Shown: positions 52,536-61,599, counted from the first letter of the stretch. The stretch: DNA of 64,000 bases from CAWBYL01 sp963793025 (GCA_963793025.1 CAWBYL010000009.1:186001-250000); one strand, 5' to 3'. A program made the numbers and translations. Notes: generated by a model not told the origin, from the letters alone.

Positions 52536-53306
52536 CCGGCCGCCCGGGATCTCACCGAGGGTGAGGGCCCGCTCGACCAGAGCGGCGAACCGTTCGGGGT
52601 GGCTGGTGTGCACGCCGTGGGGGACGTCGGGCACGACGTGCAGCTCGCCGAGCGGGAGCGTGTCGGCCAGGACACGAGCGGCGCGTTGCCGGGTGTCATC
52701 GGCGGTGGAGCCGACGCCGACCACCACGGGCACGGGCAACGTCGCGCCGTCATAGGCCGGCGCCTGACGCACGCTCGTCAGCTCGGCCACCAGGGCCACG
52801 CCCTCCTCGAGCCGTCGGGCTCGCGTGGCTTCGGGGAGCCCGGCCCAGACCTCCTCCCCCGCCACCCGCCGCATGAAGCGATCGACGGCCACCGCCGGCT
52901 CGTCCTCCTCCAACGGGCCGCCGGCCGGGCCCCGACGGGGCCACCAGTCGAGCCACGAGAGCGGCGACTCGAAGGCCACCACCGCTCTGACCCGGTCGGG
53001 GCGGCGCTCGGCGGCGGCGAGGGCGATGGTCCCGCCCAGGCTGTGGCCCACGAGCACACACGGCCGCTCCCCGACGATGTCCACCAGGTCGTCGACGTGG
53101 TCCGAGATGGTGGCTGCGGTCCCCGAGATCGAACGGCCGTAACCCCTCCGGTCGTACACCGTCCACGACGTGGTCGGAAGGAGCCGGGTGACCCGGAGGA
53201 AGGCTGCGCCCCGATCCATCGCCCCGTGGACGTACACGACGCGAGGCCCGTCAGGTGCTCCCCCGGTCCCGATGGCGAGGCCACGGGCAGAGGTCAGACG
53301 TTCCAC
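52533..53306 (-). CDS. alpha/beta hydrolase
   Basis: A 257-residue alpha/beta-fold hydrolase. VVYVHGAMD is the oxyanion strand, YDRRGYGRS follows, and the nucleophile Ser is in LVGHSLGGTIALA. Asp and His candidates are VVVGVGSTADDT and VPHGVHTSHP. Substrate unknown. It begins 3 bases after the pyruvate kinase stop, so it is probably cotranscribed with pyk. Confidence 0.9.
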   Translation of the reverse strand: MERLTSARGLAIGTGGAPDGPRVVYVHGAMDRGAAFLRVTRLLPTTSWTVYDRRGYGRSISGTAATISDHVDDLVDIVGERPCVLVGHSLGGTIALAAAERRPDRVRAVVAFESPLSWLDWWPRRGPAGGPLEEDEPAVAVDRFMRRVAGEEVWAGLPEATRARRLEEGVALVAELTSVRQAPAYDGATLPVPVVVGVGSTADDTRQRAARVLADTLPLGELHVVPDVPHGVHTSHPERFAALVERALTLGEIPGGR

Positions 53307-53309
53307 TGG

Positions 53310-54746
53310 TCAGGGGATGTGCAGGACGCGAACGGTGTCGGTGACCCGCCCGCGGTAGATGCCCGATCCGCTGAGCACGACCACGAGGTCGCCCGGGTGG
53401 ATCTCGCCGATCTCGACCGCCTTGGCCACGGCCTGCGCCGCGAGCTCCTCCTCGGAGTCGTTGGCGTCGTCGAGGAGGTAGGGCGTGGTCCCCCAGCTGA
53501 TCGTGAGCTGGTTGACGGTGCGCTCGTTGGTGGAGAAGCCGAGGATCTTGGCCCGGGGCCGGAACCGGGCGATGGAGCGCACCGTGAAGCCGCTACGGGA
53601 CACGCACAGGATGGCGGCCGCCTTGATCTCGCTGGCCGCCCGCTGGGCGGCCGAGGTCATGGCGTTGGTCATGGCCGCCTCGACGTCGTCTCCGGGATCG
53701 AGCTGAAGGCTGGCCAGGCCCAGGGGCCAGCCGCTGTAGTCGAACTCGTCGTCGGCCCGCTCGGCGATGCGGGCCATGACGTCGACCACGTTGATGGGGT
53801 CGGTGCCGATGGCCGTCTCACCCGAGAGCATCACGGCGGACGAGCCGTCGAACACGGCGTTGGCGACGTCGGAGGCCTCCGCCCGGGTGGGGCTCGGCGC
53901 GTGGATCATCGACTCGAGCATCTGGGTGGCGGTGATGACCGGCCGACCCAGGGCGATGCAGCGTCGGATGATCTCCTTCTGGAGGTGCGGGAGCTCCTCG
54001 ATGGGGAACTCGGAGCCGAGATCGCCACGGGCGACCATCACCGCTCCCGACGCCTCGACGATGGCCTCGAGGTTCTCGACGGCGGCGCGGGTCTCGATCT
54101 TGGCGACGACGAGCGGGCCTCGCGGGTTGGGCTCCACGCCGATGCGGCGCACGTCGTGGGCCGAACGGACGAAGGACAGGGCGATGAGGTCGACCCCGAC
54201 CTCGACGAAGGCGTCGGCCAGACGGAGGTCGTCGGGCGTCGGCGTGGTGAGGCGGAGCCGCTCGGACGGGATGTGGATGCCCGGGCGACCGGTCAGATGG
54301 CCGCCGTGGATGACCCGGGCGGTGATGGCGTCACCCTTGCGGCCCAGGGCCTGGACCTGCACGGCGCCGTCGCCGAAGGTCAGCAGGTCACCTTCGTGGA
54401 CGTCGGTGAGCAGGTCGGGGTAGTCGACCTCGATCATCTCCGCCGTGCTGACTCCGTGGCCGGGCGTGAGACCGAACTCCAGTCCCTCGACCAGGTTCAC
54501 ACCCTCTTCGGGCATGTGGCCCACCCGGACCTTCGGACCGGGGAGGTCGACGAGGATGCCCACCGGTCGTCCGACGTCGGCCGCCACCTTGCGAATGCGG
54601 TGGTAACGGGCCAGCGCCAGGTCGAGCGACTCGTGGGAGAGGTTGATCCGGGCGATGTCCATGCCCGCCTGCACCAGGCCCTTGAGGGTGCGCTCGTCCT
54701 CCGACGCGGGGCCGATGGTGGCGATGATCTTCGTCCGACGGGCCAT
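53310..54746 (-). CDS. pyk: pyruvate kinase
   Basis: A 478-residue glycolytic enzyme making pyruvate and ATP. It starts MARRTKIIATIGPASED. The substrate-binding DLPGPKVRVG, catalytic Lys in VVAKIETRAAVENL and metal-binding MVARGDLGSEFP are all present, along with the complete C-terminal domain. NLSH replaces the more usual NFSH near residue 35. The ATG has TAGCGT exactly 6 bases upstream. Confidence 0.96.
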   Translation of the reverse strand: MARRTKIIATIGPASEDERTLKGLVQAGMDIARINLSHESLDLALARYHRIRKVAADVGRPVGILVDLPGPKVRVGHMPEEGVNLVEGLEFGLTPGHGVSTAEMIEVDYPDLLTDVHEGDLLTFGDGAVQVQALGRKGDAITARVIHGGHLTGRPGIHIPSERLRLTTPTPDDLRLADAFVEVGVDLIALSFVRSAHDVRRIGVEPNPRGPLVVAKIETRAAVENLEAIVEASGAVMVARGDLGSEFPIEELPHLQKEIIRRCIALGRPVITATQMLESMIHAPSPTRAEASDVANAVFDGSSAVMLSGETAIGTDPINVVDVMARIAERADDEFDYSGWPLGLASLQLDPGDDVEAAMTNAMTSAAQRAASEIKAAAILCVSRSGFTVRSIARFRPRAKILGFSTNERTVNQLTISWGTTPYLLDDANDSEEELAAQAVAKAVEIGEIHPGDLVVVLSGSGIYRGRVTDTVRVLHIP

Positions 54747-54752
54747 GACTTC

Positions 54753-54758
54753 ACGCTA
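54753..54758 (-). promoter_or_regulatory. -10 box of a presumed leaderless promoter, pyk
   Basis: TAGCGT on the minus strand, then 6 bases, then the pyk ATG at 54746. Confidence 0.5.
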
Positions 54759-54820
54759 CCGGGCCCATGGGCCCCGCCCTGGCACCATCGGGTGAAGGTC
54801 CGGTGAACGGGTGCGGGCGC

Positions 54821-55603
54821 TCAGTTCAGGCGGGAGCGGAGTCGCGCGGCGGTCTGGCGGTAGCTGACAGCAATCTCGCCTGTGGCCACCTCCGAGAGGT
54901 GCGACAGGTGATCGGCTGCCGCGCCGAACGCTCCGGTGGCCGAGAGCGCGGCCGCCACCTCGGCCCGGTCCTCGAGCGACGCGCCTGGGAGACCGGCCCG
55001 CAGCCGGGCCACCCAGAGCCGGGACCGGTGGTCGCGGCGGGTGGAGAAGATGGCGAGCAGGTTGTTGAGCATGCGGGCCACGATGAGTCGAGGCCCGGTC
55101 GGCTGGAGCATGTCGCTCGAGAACTGGGCGTCGGGACCGTGGAGGGCCTGGAAGACACGGCGGCACCCGGTGGTGTCGAGGACGCGGCCCCCCGCGAACG
55201 GGTCGACGAAGGTGTCCGGGTCGTCGGTCACGCCGACGAGGAAGTGCCCCGGCATGCCCACGCCGCACAGGTCGACGCCCGAACGCCGGGCCACGGCCAC
55301 GGTCAGCACCGACAACGTGATGGGGATCCCCCGTCGCGTGGCCACCACGAGGTCGAGGTAGGAGTTGGCCGGGTCGTAGTAGGCCCGCTCGTTGCCTCGA
55401 TAGCCGAGCTCGCCGAACAGGTGGGCGACGACGCCGTCGAGACCGGTGCCGCAGCCCGTCGCCAACTCGTCGATCGCCATCAGCTCCCGATCGACGTCGA
55501 TCCTCGGCCGGGCGTGGGCGGCGATGAGCAGTGCCGCCTCCTCGGTGGGGATCTGGGACTCCGGTCGCGCCATGAGCTCGAGGAACCGGGTGGTCGTGTC
55601 CAC
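54821..55603 (-). CDS. SirB1/transglutaminase-like protein with TPR-like tail
   Basis: A 260-residue protein of the SirB1 N-terminal family. DPANSYLDLVVATRRGIPITLSVL (read as NSYLDLVV and RRGIPITLS), CGVGMPGHFLV and TFVDPFAGG match the family's transglutaminase-like core, followed by helical repeats (LLAIFSTRRDHRSRLW). In other genomes such proteins are often near heme or peptide-release-factor genes; here the neighbours are pyk and a phosphodiesterase. Function not established. GTG 55603 has TACCCT 7 bases upstream. Confidence 0.85.
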   Translation of the reverse strand: MDTTTRFLELMARPESQIPTEEAALLIAAHARPRIDVDRELMAIDELATGCGTGLDGVVAHLFGELGYRGNERAYYDPANSYLDLVVATRRGIPITLSVLTVAVARRSGVDLCGVGMPGHFLVGVTDDPDTFVDPFAGGRVLDTTGCRRVFQALHGPDAQFSSDMLQPTGPRLIVARMLNNLLAIFSTRRDHRSRLWVARLRAGLPGASLEDRAEVAAALSATGAFGAAADHLSHLSEVATGEIAVSYRQTAARLRSRLN

Positions 55604-55610
55604 GGTGCGG

Positions 55611-55616
55611 AGGGTA
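55611..55616 (-). promoter_or_regulatory. -10 box of a presumed leaderless promoter, SirB1-like gene
   Basis: TACCCT on the minus strand, 7 bases before the GTG at 55603. Confidence 0.4.
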
Positions 55617-55658
55617 TCGGCGCGTTGCCCCCAGCGGTCGGTTGATCCGCTCCCGTCG

Positions 55659-55664
55659 TAGCCT
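55659..55664 (+). promoter_or_regulatory. -10 box of a presumed leaderless promoter, second glycerophosphodiesterase
   Basis: TAGCCT, then 6 bases, then GTG 55671. Confidence 0.5.
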
Positions 55665-55670
55665 CCTGGC

Positions 55671-56435
55671 GTGGCCCCTCCGAGCGAGTTCGCCTTCCTC
55701 GACCATCCCGGCCCCATCGCCATGGCTCATCGTGGCGGGGCCGGCGACTGGCCCGAGAACACCATGCCGGCCTTCGCCGGCGCCGTCGCCCTCGGCTTCC
55801 GCTACGTCGAGACCGACGTCCACGTCACGAGCGACGGCGTGGTGCTGGCCTTCCACGACGAGCGCCTGGACCGCGTCACCGACCGCACCGGACTCATCCA
55901 CGAGCTGCCCTACGCCGAGGTCGCCACCGCCCGGGTGGACGGGACCGAGCCCATCCCCCTCCTCGTCGACCTGCTCTCGTCGTGGCCGGACCTGCGCGTC
56001 AACATCGACCCGAAGCACGACGGTGTCGTGGAGCCGCTGGCCGAGCTGCTCCGGCGGGCGGGAGCGGTGGACCGGGTGTGCATCGGTTCGTTCTCCGATC
56101 GGCGGCTGGATCGCCTGCGAGCCATGCTGGGCCCGCAGCTGTGCACCTCGATGGGCCCGAAGGCGGTGGCCCGACTCAGAGTCGCCGGCTTCGGCTGCCG
56201 CCGGTGGACTCCACCCGCCCCGTGCGTCCAGGTCCCGCCGACGGTCAAGGGTATTCCCCTCGTCGACGAGCGCTTCCTGCGCACAGCCCACGAGCTCGGG
56301 GTCGCCGTGCACGTCTGGACGATCGACGAGGAACCCGAGATGCGTCGGCTGCTCGACCTCGGCGTCGACGGGCTCCTCACCGACCGACCGGCGCTGCTCC
56401 GCCGGGTTCTCGAGGAGCGGGGTGAGTGGGCCTGA
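55671..56435 (+). CDS. glycerophosphodiester phosphodiesterase (second copy)
   Basis: A 254-residue GDPD-family TIM barrel. The catalytic pair is His20-Arg21 (AHRGG), then PENTMPAF (Glu29, Asn30), ETDVHVTSDG with Glu47 and Asp49, and FHDERLDR with His62. It is closer to typical GDPDs than the 5615 copy and lacks a signal peptide. It converges on the FAD oxidase gene, with a 14-bp perfect palindrome (56444-56457) at the join. Confidence 0.93.
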   Translation: MAPPSEFAFLDHPGPIAMAHRGGAGDWPENTMPAFAGAVALGFRYVETDVHVTSDGVVLAFHDERLDRVTDRTGLIHELPYAEVATARVDGTEPIPLLVDLLSSWPDLRVNIDPKHDGVVEPLAELLRRAGAVDRVCIGSFSDRRLDRLRAMLGPQLCTSMGPKAVARLRVAGFGCRRWTPPAPCVQVPPTVKGIPLVDERFLRTAHELGVAVHVWTIDEEPEMRRLLDLGVDGLLTDRPALLRRVLEERGEWA

Positions 56436-56443
56436 CCGGAACC

Positions 56444-56457
56444 CTGACCGCGGTCAG
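56444..56457. terminator. 14-bp palindrome at a convergent gene junction
   Basis: CTGACCGCGGTCAG is a perfect palindrome spanning the gap after the phosphodiesterase and the stop codon of the FAD oxidase. It is short and loop-less, so a terminator role is only tentative. Confidence 0.3.
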
Positions 56458-57839
56458 TCTCCGAGGAGCACGGCCGGGTTGAGGATGCCGTCCGGGTCGA
56501 GCGCGTGCTTGATGGCCCGGAAGGCGGCCCGCTCCGGCCCCGACCTGACGAGGGAGAGCCATCGGCGTTTGGCGGTGCCGATTCCGTGCTCGGCGCTGAT
56601 CGACCCTCCGCGTCGGGCCACCGACGTGAGCACCGCCTGGTCGATCTCGTCATCGGAGGGGTCGACGCCGGTGACGTTGACGTGGATGTTGCCGTCGCCC
56701 ACATGGCCGAACAGCCAGGTGCGAGCCCGGGGTGCCACCGAGGCCACGACGGCGGGCACCTGCTCGACGAAGTCGGCGAGGGCGGTGAGGGGCAACGTGA
56801 CGTCGAGCTTGTGGGGGGCGCCCAGGGAGTTGATGGCCGACGTGTGGTCCTCCCGGTACGACCACAGGGCGCGGCGTCGTTCGCCGTCGGTGGCCACGGC
56901 CACCGCCCGGATGCCGTCCACCCCGGCGATGGCCCGCGCCAACTCCTCGGTGGGGTCCTGGTCCCCCGACGCCTCGAGGAGCAGGTAGACGGGGTGGCGC
57001 TCGGGAAAGGGACCGGCTCGGCCGGTCACCTGGGTCACCAGATCCAGGCCGGGTTGGAGGAAGAGCTCCGCGGCGTCGAGGCCGGGGACCGACCGGCGCA
57101 CGGCGACCATCGCGGCCACGGCCTCGGCGGTGTCGTCCAATGCGCACAGAGCCACGACCCGAGACGACCGTCGCGGGATCAGGGCCAGGCGCGCCGCGGT
57201 GACGATGCCGAGGGTTCCTTCGCTCCCGCACAGGAGCCCGGCCAGGTCGTAGCCGGTGTTGTCCTTGGTGAGACCGCCGAGGTGGCTGATCACGCTCCCG
57301 TCACCCAGCACGGCCTCCACGCCGAGCACCTGGCGGCGGGTGGCGCCGAAGCGCAGGACGTGCAGTCCGCCGGCGTTGGTGGCGATCGTCCCGCCCACCG
57401 TGGCCGTGTCGCGCGCCGCCAGGTCGACGGCGTACTCGAGATCGCTCGCCGCCGCGACCGCCTGGACCCGGGCCAGGGTGACGCCCGCCCCGACGGTCAC
57501 CTGGCTTGCCAGATCGTCCACCGGGCCGACGTGGTCCAGGCGGCTGAGCGAGAGGACCACCTCCCCACCGAGGGGCACCCCGCCGCCGACCAGACCGGTG
57601 TTGCCGCCCTGGGGCACGATGGCGGTCCGGTGCGACCGGCACAGGCCGACGACGGCTGCCACCTCGGCGGTGTCACGGGGCCGGATCACCACCGGCGTGG
57701 ACCCCACGAAGCGACCCGTCCAGTCCGTCGTGTAGGTCCGGGTCACCTCGGGGTCGGTGAGCACGTGCGGCTCACCCACGATCTCGACGAGGGCGGAGCG
57801 GAGCGCTCGATCGAGAGGCACTTGGCGAGGTGATGGCAT
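56454..57839 (-). CDS. FAD-binding oxidase of the GlcD / D-lactate dehydrogenase family
   Basis: A 461-residue PCMH-type flavoenzyme. PQGGNTGLVGGGVP near residue 78 and ATVGGTIATNAGGLHVLRFG bind FAD. LCGSEGTLGIVTAA follows, and the C-terminal cap has FGHVGDGNIHVNV and SAEHGIGTAKR. These are hallmarks of D-2-hydroxyacid (glycolate, D-lactate or D-2-hydroxyglutarate) dehydrogenases. The exact substrate is uncertain. The gene is divergent from the transglycosylase with only 6 bases between their start codons. Confidence 0.93.
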   Translation of the reverse strand: MPSPRQVPLDRALRSALVEIVGEPHVLTDPEVTRTYTTDWTGRFVGSTPVVIRPRDTAEVAAVVGLCRSHRTAIVPQGGNTGLVGGGVPLGGEVVLSLSRLDHVGPVDDLASQVTVGAGVTLARVQAVAAASDLEYAVDLAARDTATVGGTIATNAGGLHVLRFGATRRQVLGVEAVLGDGSVISHLGGLTKDNTGYDLAGLLCGSEGTLGIVTAARLALIPRRSSRVVALCALDDTAEAVAAMVAVRRSVPGLDAAELFLQPGLDLVTQVTGRAGPFPERHPVYLLLEASGDQDPTEELARAIAGVDGIRAVAVATDGERRRALWSYREDHTSAINSLGAPHKLDVTLPLTALADFVEQVPAVVASVAPRARTWLFGHVGDGNIHVNVTGVDPSDDEIDQAVLTSVARRGGSISAEHGIGTAKRRWLSLVRSGPERAAFRAIKHALDPDGILNPAVLLGD

Positions 57840-57845
57840 GCGTCC

Positions 57846-59288
57846 ATGCTGGCGCCGATCACCGTAGAAGGTAAGGATTCGCCCGTCGTGGCCGATGTAT
57901 CCAAGGTGCCCTGCACTGCGACCCCCCGAGTTGGCTCCCGCCGCACCGTCGTCGGCGTGCTCGTGGTCGCGCTCGTCCTCGCCTGCACGCTCGGATCCAT
58001 GGGGGGCTCGGCGGTCGCCCAGGAGGCCATCGTCATCGATGATCCCCGTCTCGATCCGAGTCTCGGGGGCGTCCAGGTCGACAGTGACTCCTACCGGGCG
58101 GCCCTCGCCGCGGTGCGGTCCGTGGAGGCCAGTCGCTCCGCCGCCCAGGCCCGTCTGGCCGACGCCGACGAGCGGGTCGCCTCCCTGGGCAGCCGCACGG
58201 AGGAGCTGAGTGCGGAGATCGCGATCGCCGAGCAACGCCGCGCAGAGGCCCAACGGCAGTTCGACACGCTGCAGGGCTCGCTGCGCCACCTCGCGGTGGA
58301 GAGCTACAAGCAGGGGCGCGACCCTGGGGCGGCGGTGGTGCTGACCGAGGCCGAGGAAGCCACCAACGCCCTGCGTGACTCGGCGGTGGTCGACTCGCTG
58401 GCCCGCCGCCGCCAAGAGCAGGTGCGAGCGCAGCGAGAGGTCATCGAGGACAACGTCGCCATCATCGAGCGCGACACCGAGGACCTGGCCAACGTCAGCT
58501 CGGACCTGGACAAGGCTCGCACGGAGCAGACCGACGCCGAATCCGACACGAAGCGCCTCACCGAGGACGCCCGAGCCGCCCGTCGGACCCTCGCCGACTG
58601 GCGCCTCGCCGCTGACGTGGTCGGCACCGACCTCCCCCTGGTGGCCCTCGACGCCTACGTGCGAGCCGCCAACCGTCTCGCCGCCGAGCAGCCCACGTGC
58701 GGGCTGCGGTGGTGGGGGTTGGCCGGTATCGGCAAGGTCGAGAGCGGCCACGGCACCGCCGGTGGGTCGCGCCTCGGCGCCGACGGCAAGACCAGCAGCC
58801 GCATCATCGGGATCGTGCTCGACGGCTCGAACAACACCGCGGTGGTGGGTGACTCGGACGGCGGCGCGCTCGACGACGACCCCGAGTTCGACCGCGCCGT
58901 GGGTCCCATGCAGTTCCTGCCGGGGTCGTGGCGGACGCTCGGTCGCGACGGCAACGGCGACGGCCGGGCCGATCCGGACAACATGTACGACGCCGCGCTG
59001 GCCGCGGCCGGGTTGCTCTGCCGGGCCGGCGGTTCCGGTCTCGACACCGACGCCGGTCTGTACCGGGCCGCCCTCGGCTACAACGCCTCGGCGGCCTACG
59101 CGTCGCTCGTCGTCCGCTACGCCAAGGGCTACGCCGCCGCCGAGGAGCAGATCATCCCACCCCCACCCCCGACCACCACGACGACCGTGGTCGAGGCACC
59201 TCCCGAGGTCGCCCCGCCGTTGCCGCCACTCTTCCCGCCCGTGACCCCGCCGGCGGCCCCCTCCTCGACGGTGCCCACGGCGAACTGA
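57846..59288 (+). CDS. exported lytic transglycosylase with coiled-coil N-terminus
   Basis: A 480-residue exported protein. An extended N-region and signal segment (VVGVLVVALVLACTLG) precede a coiled coil at about 75-230 and an SLT-type transglycosylase domain at about 255-430 (GIGKVESGHGT with catalytic Glu, GPMQFLPGSWRTLGRD, LGYNASAAYASLV). It ends in a Pro/Thr-rich tail. It cleaves peptidoglycan glycan strands; the coiled coil may bind a division or wall regulator. A GTG at 57888 is an alternative start that gives a more usual signal peptide length. Confidence 0.88.
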   Translation: MLAPITVEGKDSPVVADVSKVPCTATPRVGSRRTVVGVLVVALVLACTLGSMGGSAVAQEAIVIDDPRLDPSLGGVQVDSDSYRAALAAVRSVEASRSAAQARLADADERVASLGSRTEELSAEIAIAEQRRAEAQRQFDTLQGSLRHLAVESYKQGRDPGAAVVLTEAEEATNALRDSAVVDSLARRRQEQVRAQREVIEDNVAIIERDTEDLANVSSDLDKARTEQTDAESDTKRLTEDARAARRTLADWRLAADVVGTDLPLVALDAYVRAANRLAAEQPTCGLRWWGLAGIGKVESGHGTAGGSRLGADGKTSSRIIGIVLDGSNNTAVVGDSDGGALDDDPEFDRAVGPMQFLPGSWRTLGRDGNGDGRADPDNMYDAALAAAGLLCRAGGSGLDTDAGLYRAALGYNASAAYASLVVRYAKGYAAAEEQIIPPPPPTTTTTVVEAPPEVAPPLPPLFPPVTPPAAPSSTVPTAN

Positions 59289-59334
59289 GCACCACACCCC
59301 TGCGGGCGACGCTCGCTGCGCCCGTGGACCGGCG

Positions 59335-59964
59335 CTACGGAGCGTCCGGGGTCAAGGTGTCGGCGGCCCGCCAGCAGTACCAGGCGACCACGCTCCGCCA
59401 TGGCCGGTAGGGCTCGCCGAGCTCCTGCAGCACCTTGGGCTCGGGAGGAGCGGCCAGAGCCCAGGCCTTGGCGAACCCGGAGCGCACGCCCAGGTCCCCG
59501 ATGGGCCAGACATCGAGGCGCTGGAGGGTGAACATCAAGAACATCTGCGCAGTCCACGGGCCGATGCCGCGCACGACGACGAGGTGCTCGACGACCTCGT
59601 CGTCGTCGAGGCGCCCGATGCGATCGAGACGTACCCGTCCGTCGCTGACGTGCTCGGCCAGGTCGCGGATGGATGCCAGCTTGGCCCTCGACAGACCCGC
59701 CGCGGCCAGGTCGCCGGAGGGCACCGAGAGCACCGAATCGGGAAGGAACGGCCCTGGCACGAGGGCCCGCACCCGACCCCAGATCGTGCTGGCGGCGGCG
59801 CCGGCCAGCTGTTGGAAGGTGATGGACCGGGCCAACTGCTCGAACCGCTGCGACGCCTTGGGCGGCGGCGGCAGGTGCATCGGCCCGTGGCGTTCGACGA
59901 GTCCGGCGAGGACGGGGTCCATCCGGGCGAGGGCGAGGCTGATCTCACGATGCGGTCGAGGCAC
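59335..59964 (-). CDS. DNA-3-methyladenine glycosylase II (AlkA-like, HhH-GPD)
   Basis: A 209-residue base-excision glycosylase. It has FQQLAGAAASTIWGRV, the helix-hairpin-helix VVVRGIGPWTAQMFLMF and the catalytic Asp in VWPIGDLGVR, ending with WRSVVAWYCWRAAD. It lacks the N-terminal domain of E. coli AlkA and is of the short actinobacterial/Mag type. It removes alkylated purines from DNA. GTG 59964 has TAGGCT 8 bases upstream. Confidence 0.9.
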   Translation of the reverse strand: MPRPHREISLALARMDPVLAGLVERHGPMHLPPPPKASQRFEQLARSITFQQLAGAAASTIWGRVRALVPGPFLPDSVLSVPSGDLAAAGLSRAKLASIRDLAEHVSDGRVRLDRIGRLDDDEVVEHLVVVRGIGPWTAQMFLMFTLQRLDVWPIGDLGVRSGFAKAWALAAPPEPKVLQELGEPYRPWRSVVAWYCWRAADTLTPDAP

Positions 59965-59972
59965 GGGCGCCG

Positions 59973-59978
59973 AGCCTA
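59973..59978 (-). promoter_or_regulatory. -10 box of a presumed leaderless promoter, AlkA-like gene
   Basis: TAGGCT on the minus strand, 8 bases before the GTG at 59964. Confidence 0.4.
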
Positions 59979-60000
59979 GGCCCCGCCCAGCTGTGCCACG

Positions 60001-60488
60001 ATGGCCCTCATGCCGAACCCTCCCGCCATGGAAATCGACACCAACACGATCTACCGGGTCACCATCACGACCGACAAGGGTGAGATCGTCGGCGACCTCG
60101 ATCCGAGGATCGCCCCGAAGACGGTGAACAACTTCGTCGTGCTGGCCCGCCAGGGCTTCTACGACGGGCTCACCTTCCACCGGGTCGAGCCGGGCTTCGT
60201 GATCCAGGGGGGCTGCCCGGAGGGCTCGGGGCGCGGCGGACCGGGCTATCGCTTCGAGGACGAGCCGGTTCAGGGCAACTACCGCCAGGGCGCCTTCGCC
60301 ATGGCCAACGCCGGACCCGACACCAACGGGTCGCAGTTCTTCATCTGCCTGGACGACCTCACGGGACGGCTGCCCAAGCAGTACAACCTGTTCGGCCACA
60401 CCGTGGCCGGTCTCGACGTCGTCAGCGCGACCCACGCGGCGACGTCATGCAGTCGGTCACGGTCGAGGAACGCCCGATCGAGGACTGA
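60001..60488 (+). CDS. cyclophilin-type peptidyl-prolyl isomerase, with an apparent -1 frameshift near the C-terminus
   Basis: A cyclophilin (TFHRVEPGFVIQGGCPEG, FAMANAGPDTNGSQFFI, YNLFGHTVAGLDVV), accelerating proline isomerisation in the cytoplasm. The uncorrected frame continues to 60567 with an Arg/Ser-rich tail that invades the opposite-strand zinc-ribbon gene. The expected end (RGDVMQSVTVEERPIED, stop at 60486-60488) is in another frame. One missing base near 60433-60437 explains this. The coordinates given are the corrected gene. Met at 60010 may be the real start. Confidence 0.88.
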
Positions 60489-60515
60489 TCCTTCGGGCCG
60501 GCGCAGGTCGGGGCT

Positions 60516-60707
60516 TCAGTCCTTGGAAGCGACCGCGTTGGGAACGACGTTCATCTTGGGCTCGTAGGCCTCGGCGACGACGTCTCGCTGCTCGCCGCCC
60601 AGCGTGGTGCGCAGCTGGGTCCGGCAAACGTCGCACGGACCGTAGAAGCGGCCGGCCGCGGCGGTGCCGCAACGGGGGCAGGTGAAGTCGAGGGGCTCGG
60701 TGTCCAC
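60516..60707 (-). CDS. double zinc-ribbon protein, function unknown
   Basis: A 63-residue protein with CPRC at 10-13 and CDVC at 25-28, forming one zinc ribbon, followed by a charged tail. It starts at GTG 60705-60707. The annotated frame of the cyclophilin overlaps it unless the frameshift correction is made, which supports both genes. It resembles the zinc-ribbon protein at 5076 only in fold. Confidence 0.65.
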   Translation of the reverse strand: MDTEPLDFTCPRCGTAAAGRFYGPCDVCRTQLRTTLGGEQRDVVAEAYEPKMNVVPNAVASKD

Positions 60708-60774
60708 GCCGTGGATCGTGCCACGTCGGCGTCGTCGACGCGCGGTCCCACCGTGGCCGGCGGCCGCTCTCTGC

Positions 60775-61599
60775 TCAGCGCACCGCCACGCGCGCCATCT
60801 CCCGGCGCTCGGGCATGTAGTCGGCCACGGCGAAGTGCTGGGTGCACCGTTCGTCCCACACCGCCAGCTCGCCCACCGTCCAGGAATGGCGGATCTGAAC
60901 GTTCGGGTCAGCGGCCTTCCCGACGAGCAGGGCCAGCAGCGCCGCACTCTCGTCGGGATGCATGTCGACGATCGAGTGGGTGAACTCTCGATTGACGTTG
61001 AGGTAGCGGCGGCCGGTCGAGGGATGCACTCCGACGACTGGGTGCACGGCACCGGGGAACTGCTCACGGGTGCGAGCCACCACCTCGGCCCCGGCCTTCT
61101 CCACGAAGGCGTTCATCGAGCCCATGTCGTGAAGGGCCTCGAGGGGCTCGATCACCGACTGGAGAACCGGTGACAGGCCGTCGAAGGCGGCCACCATGTT
61201 CGCCCAGATCGTGTCGCCGCCCCGAGCGGGCAGGTCGACGGCGCGCAAGGTGCCGTAGACGGGCGGTTCGGGATCCCAGCTCACGTCCGTGTGCCAACGG
61301 TCCTGGTAGGGGCGATGGTCGACGTCGTCGACGATGCGCTCCACGCCGGCGCTGGTGCGGCCGAAGGTGCGTCCGATGGGATGGACGTAGGGCGTGCCCA
61401 GGCGGAGGGCGAAGGCGAGGTGTCGGGCATCGGAGAGGTCCTGGTCGGCGAAGAACACCACGAGGTGCTCGTCGAGCAGGGAGCGGATGTGACCGACCAT
61501 CTCGTCGGTCAGCTCGCGGCCGAGATCGATGCCCCGCACCTCGGCGCCGAGGGCCCCGGCCCGCGGTGTCACCGTCATCGCCATCGTGTCGTCGCTCAT
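60775..61599 (-). CDS. TauD/TfdA-family 2-oxoglutarate-dependent dioxygenase
   Basis: A 274-residue Fe(II)/2-oxoglutarate dioxygenase. The metal-binding HxD is His103-Asp105 (RWHTDVSWDP), and the distal His255 and co-substrate Arg are in WDERCTQHFAVADYMPERR, which closely follows TauD. The family oxidises sulfonates, herbicides or other small acids, releasing succinate. I used ATG 61597-61599; an upstream start would add a 24-residue leader lacking family similarity. It may share a metabolic role with the adjacent NTF2-like gene. Confidence 0.92.
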   Translation of the reverse strand: MSDDTMAMTVTPRAGALGAEVRGIDLGRELTDEMVGHIRSLLDEHLVVFFADQDLSDARHLAFALRLGTPYVHPIGRTFGRTSAGVERIVDDVDHRPYQDRWHTDVSWDPEPPVYGTLRAVDLPARGGDTIWANMVAAFDGLSPVLQSVIEPLEALHDMGSMNAFVEKAGAEVVARTREQFPGAVHPVVGVHPSTGRRYLNVNREFTHSIVDMHPDESAALLALLVGKAADPNVQIRHSWTVGELAVWDERCTQHFAVADYMPERREMARVAVR

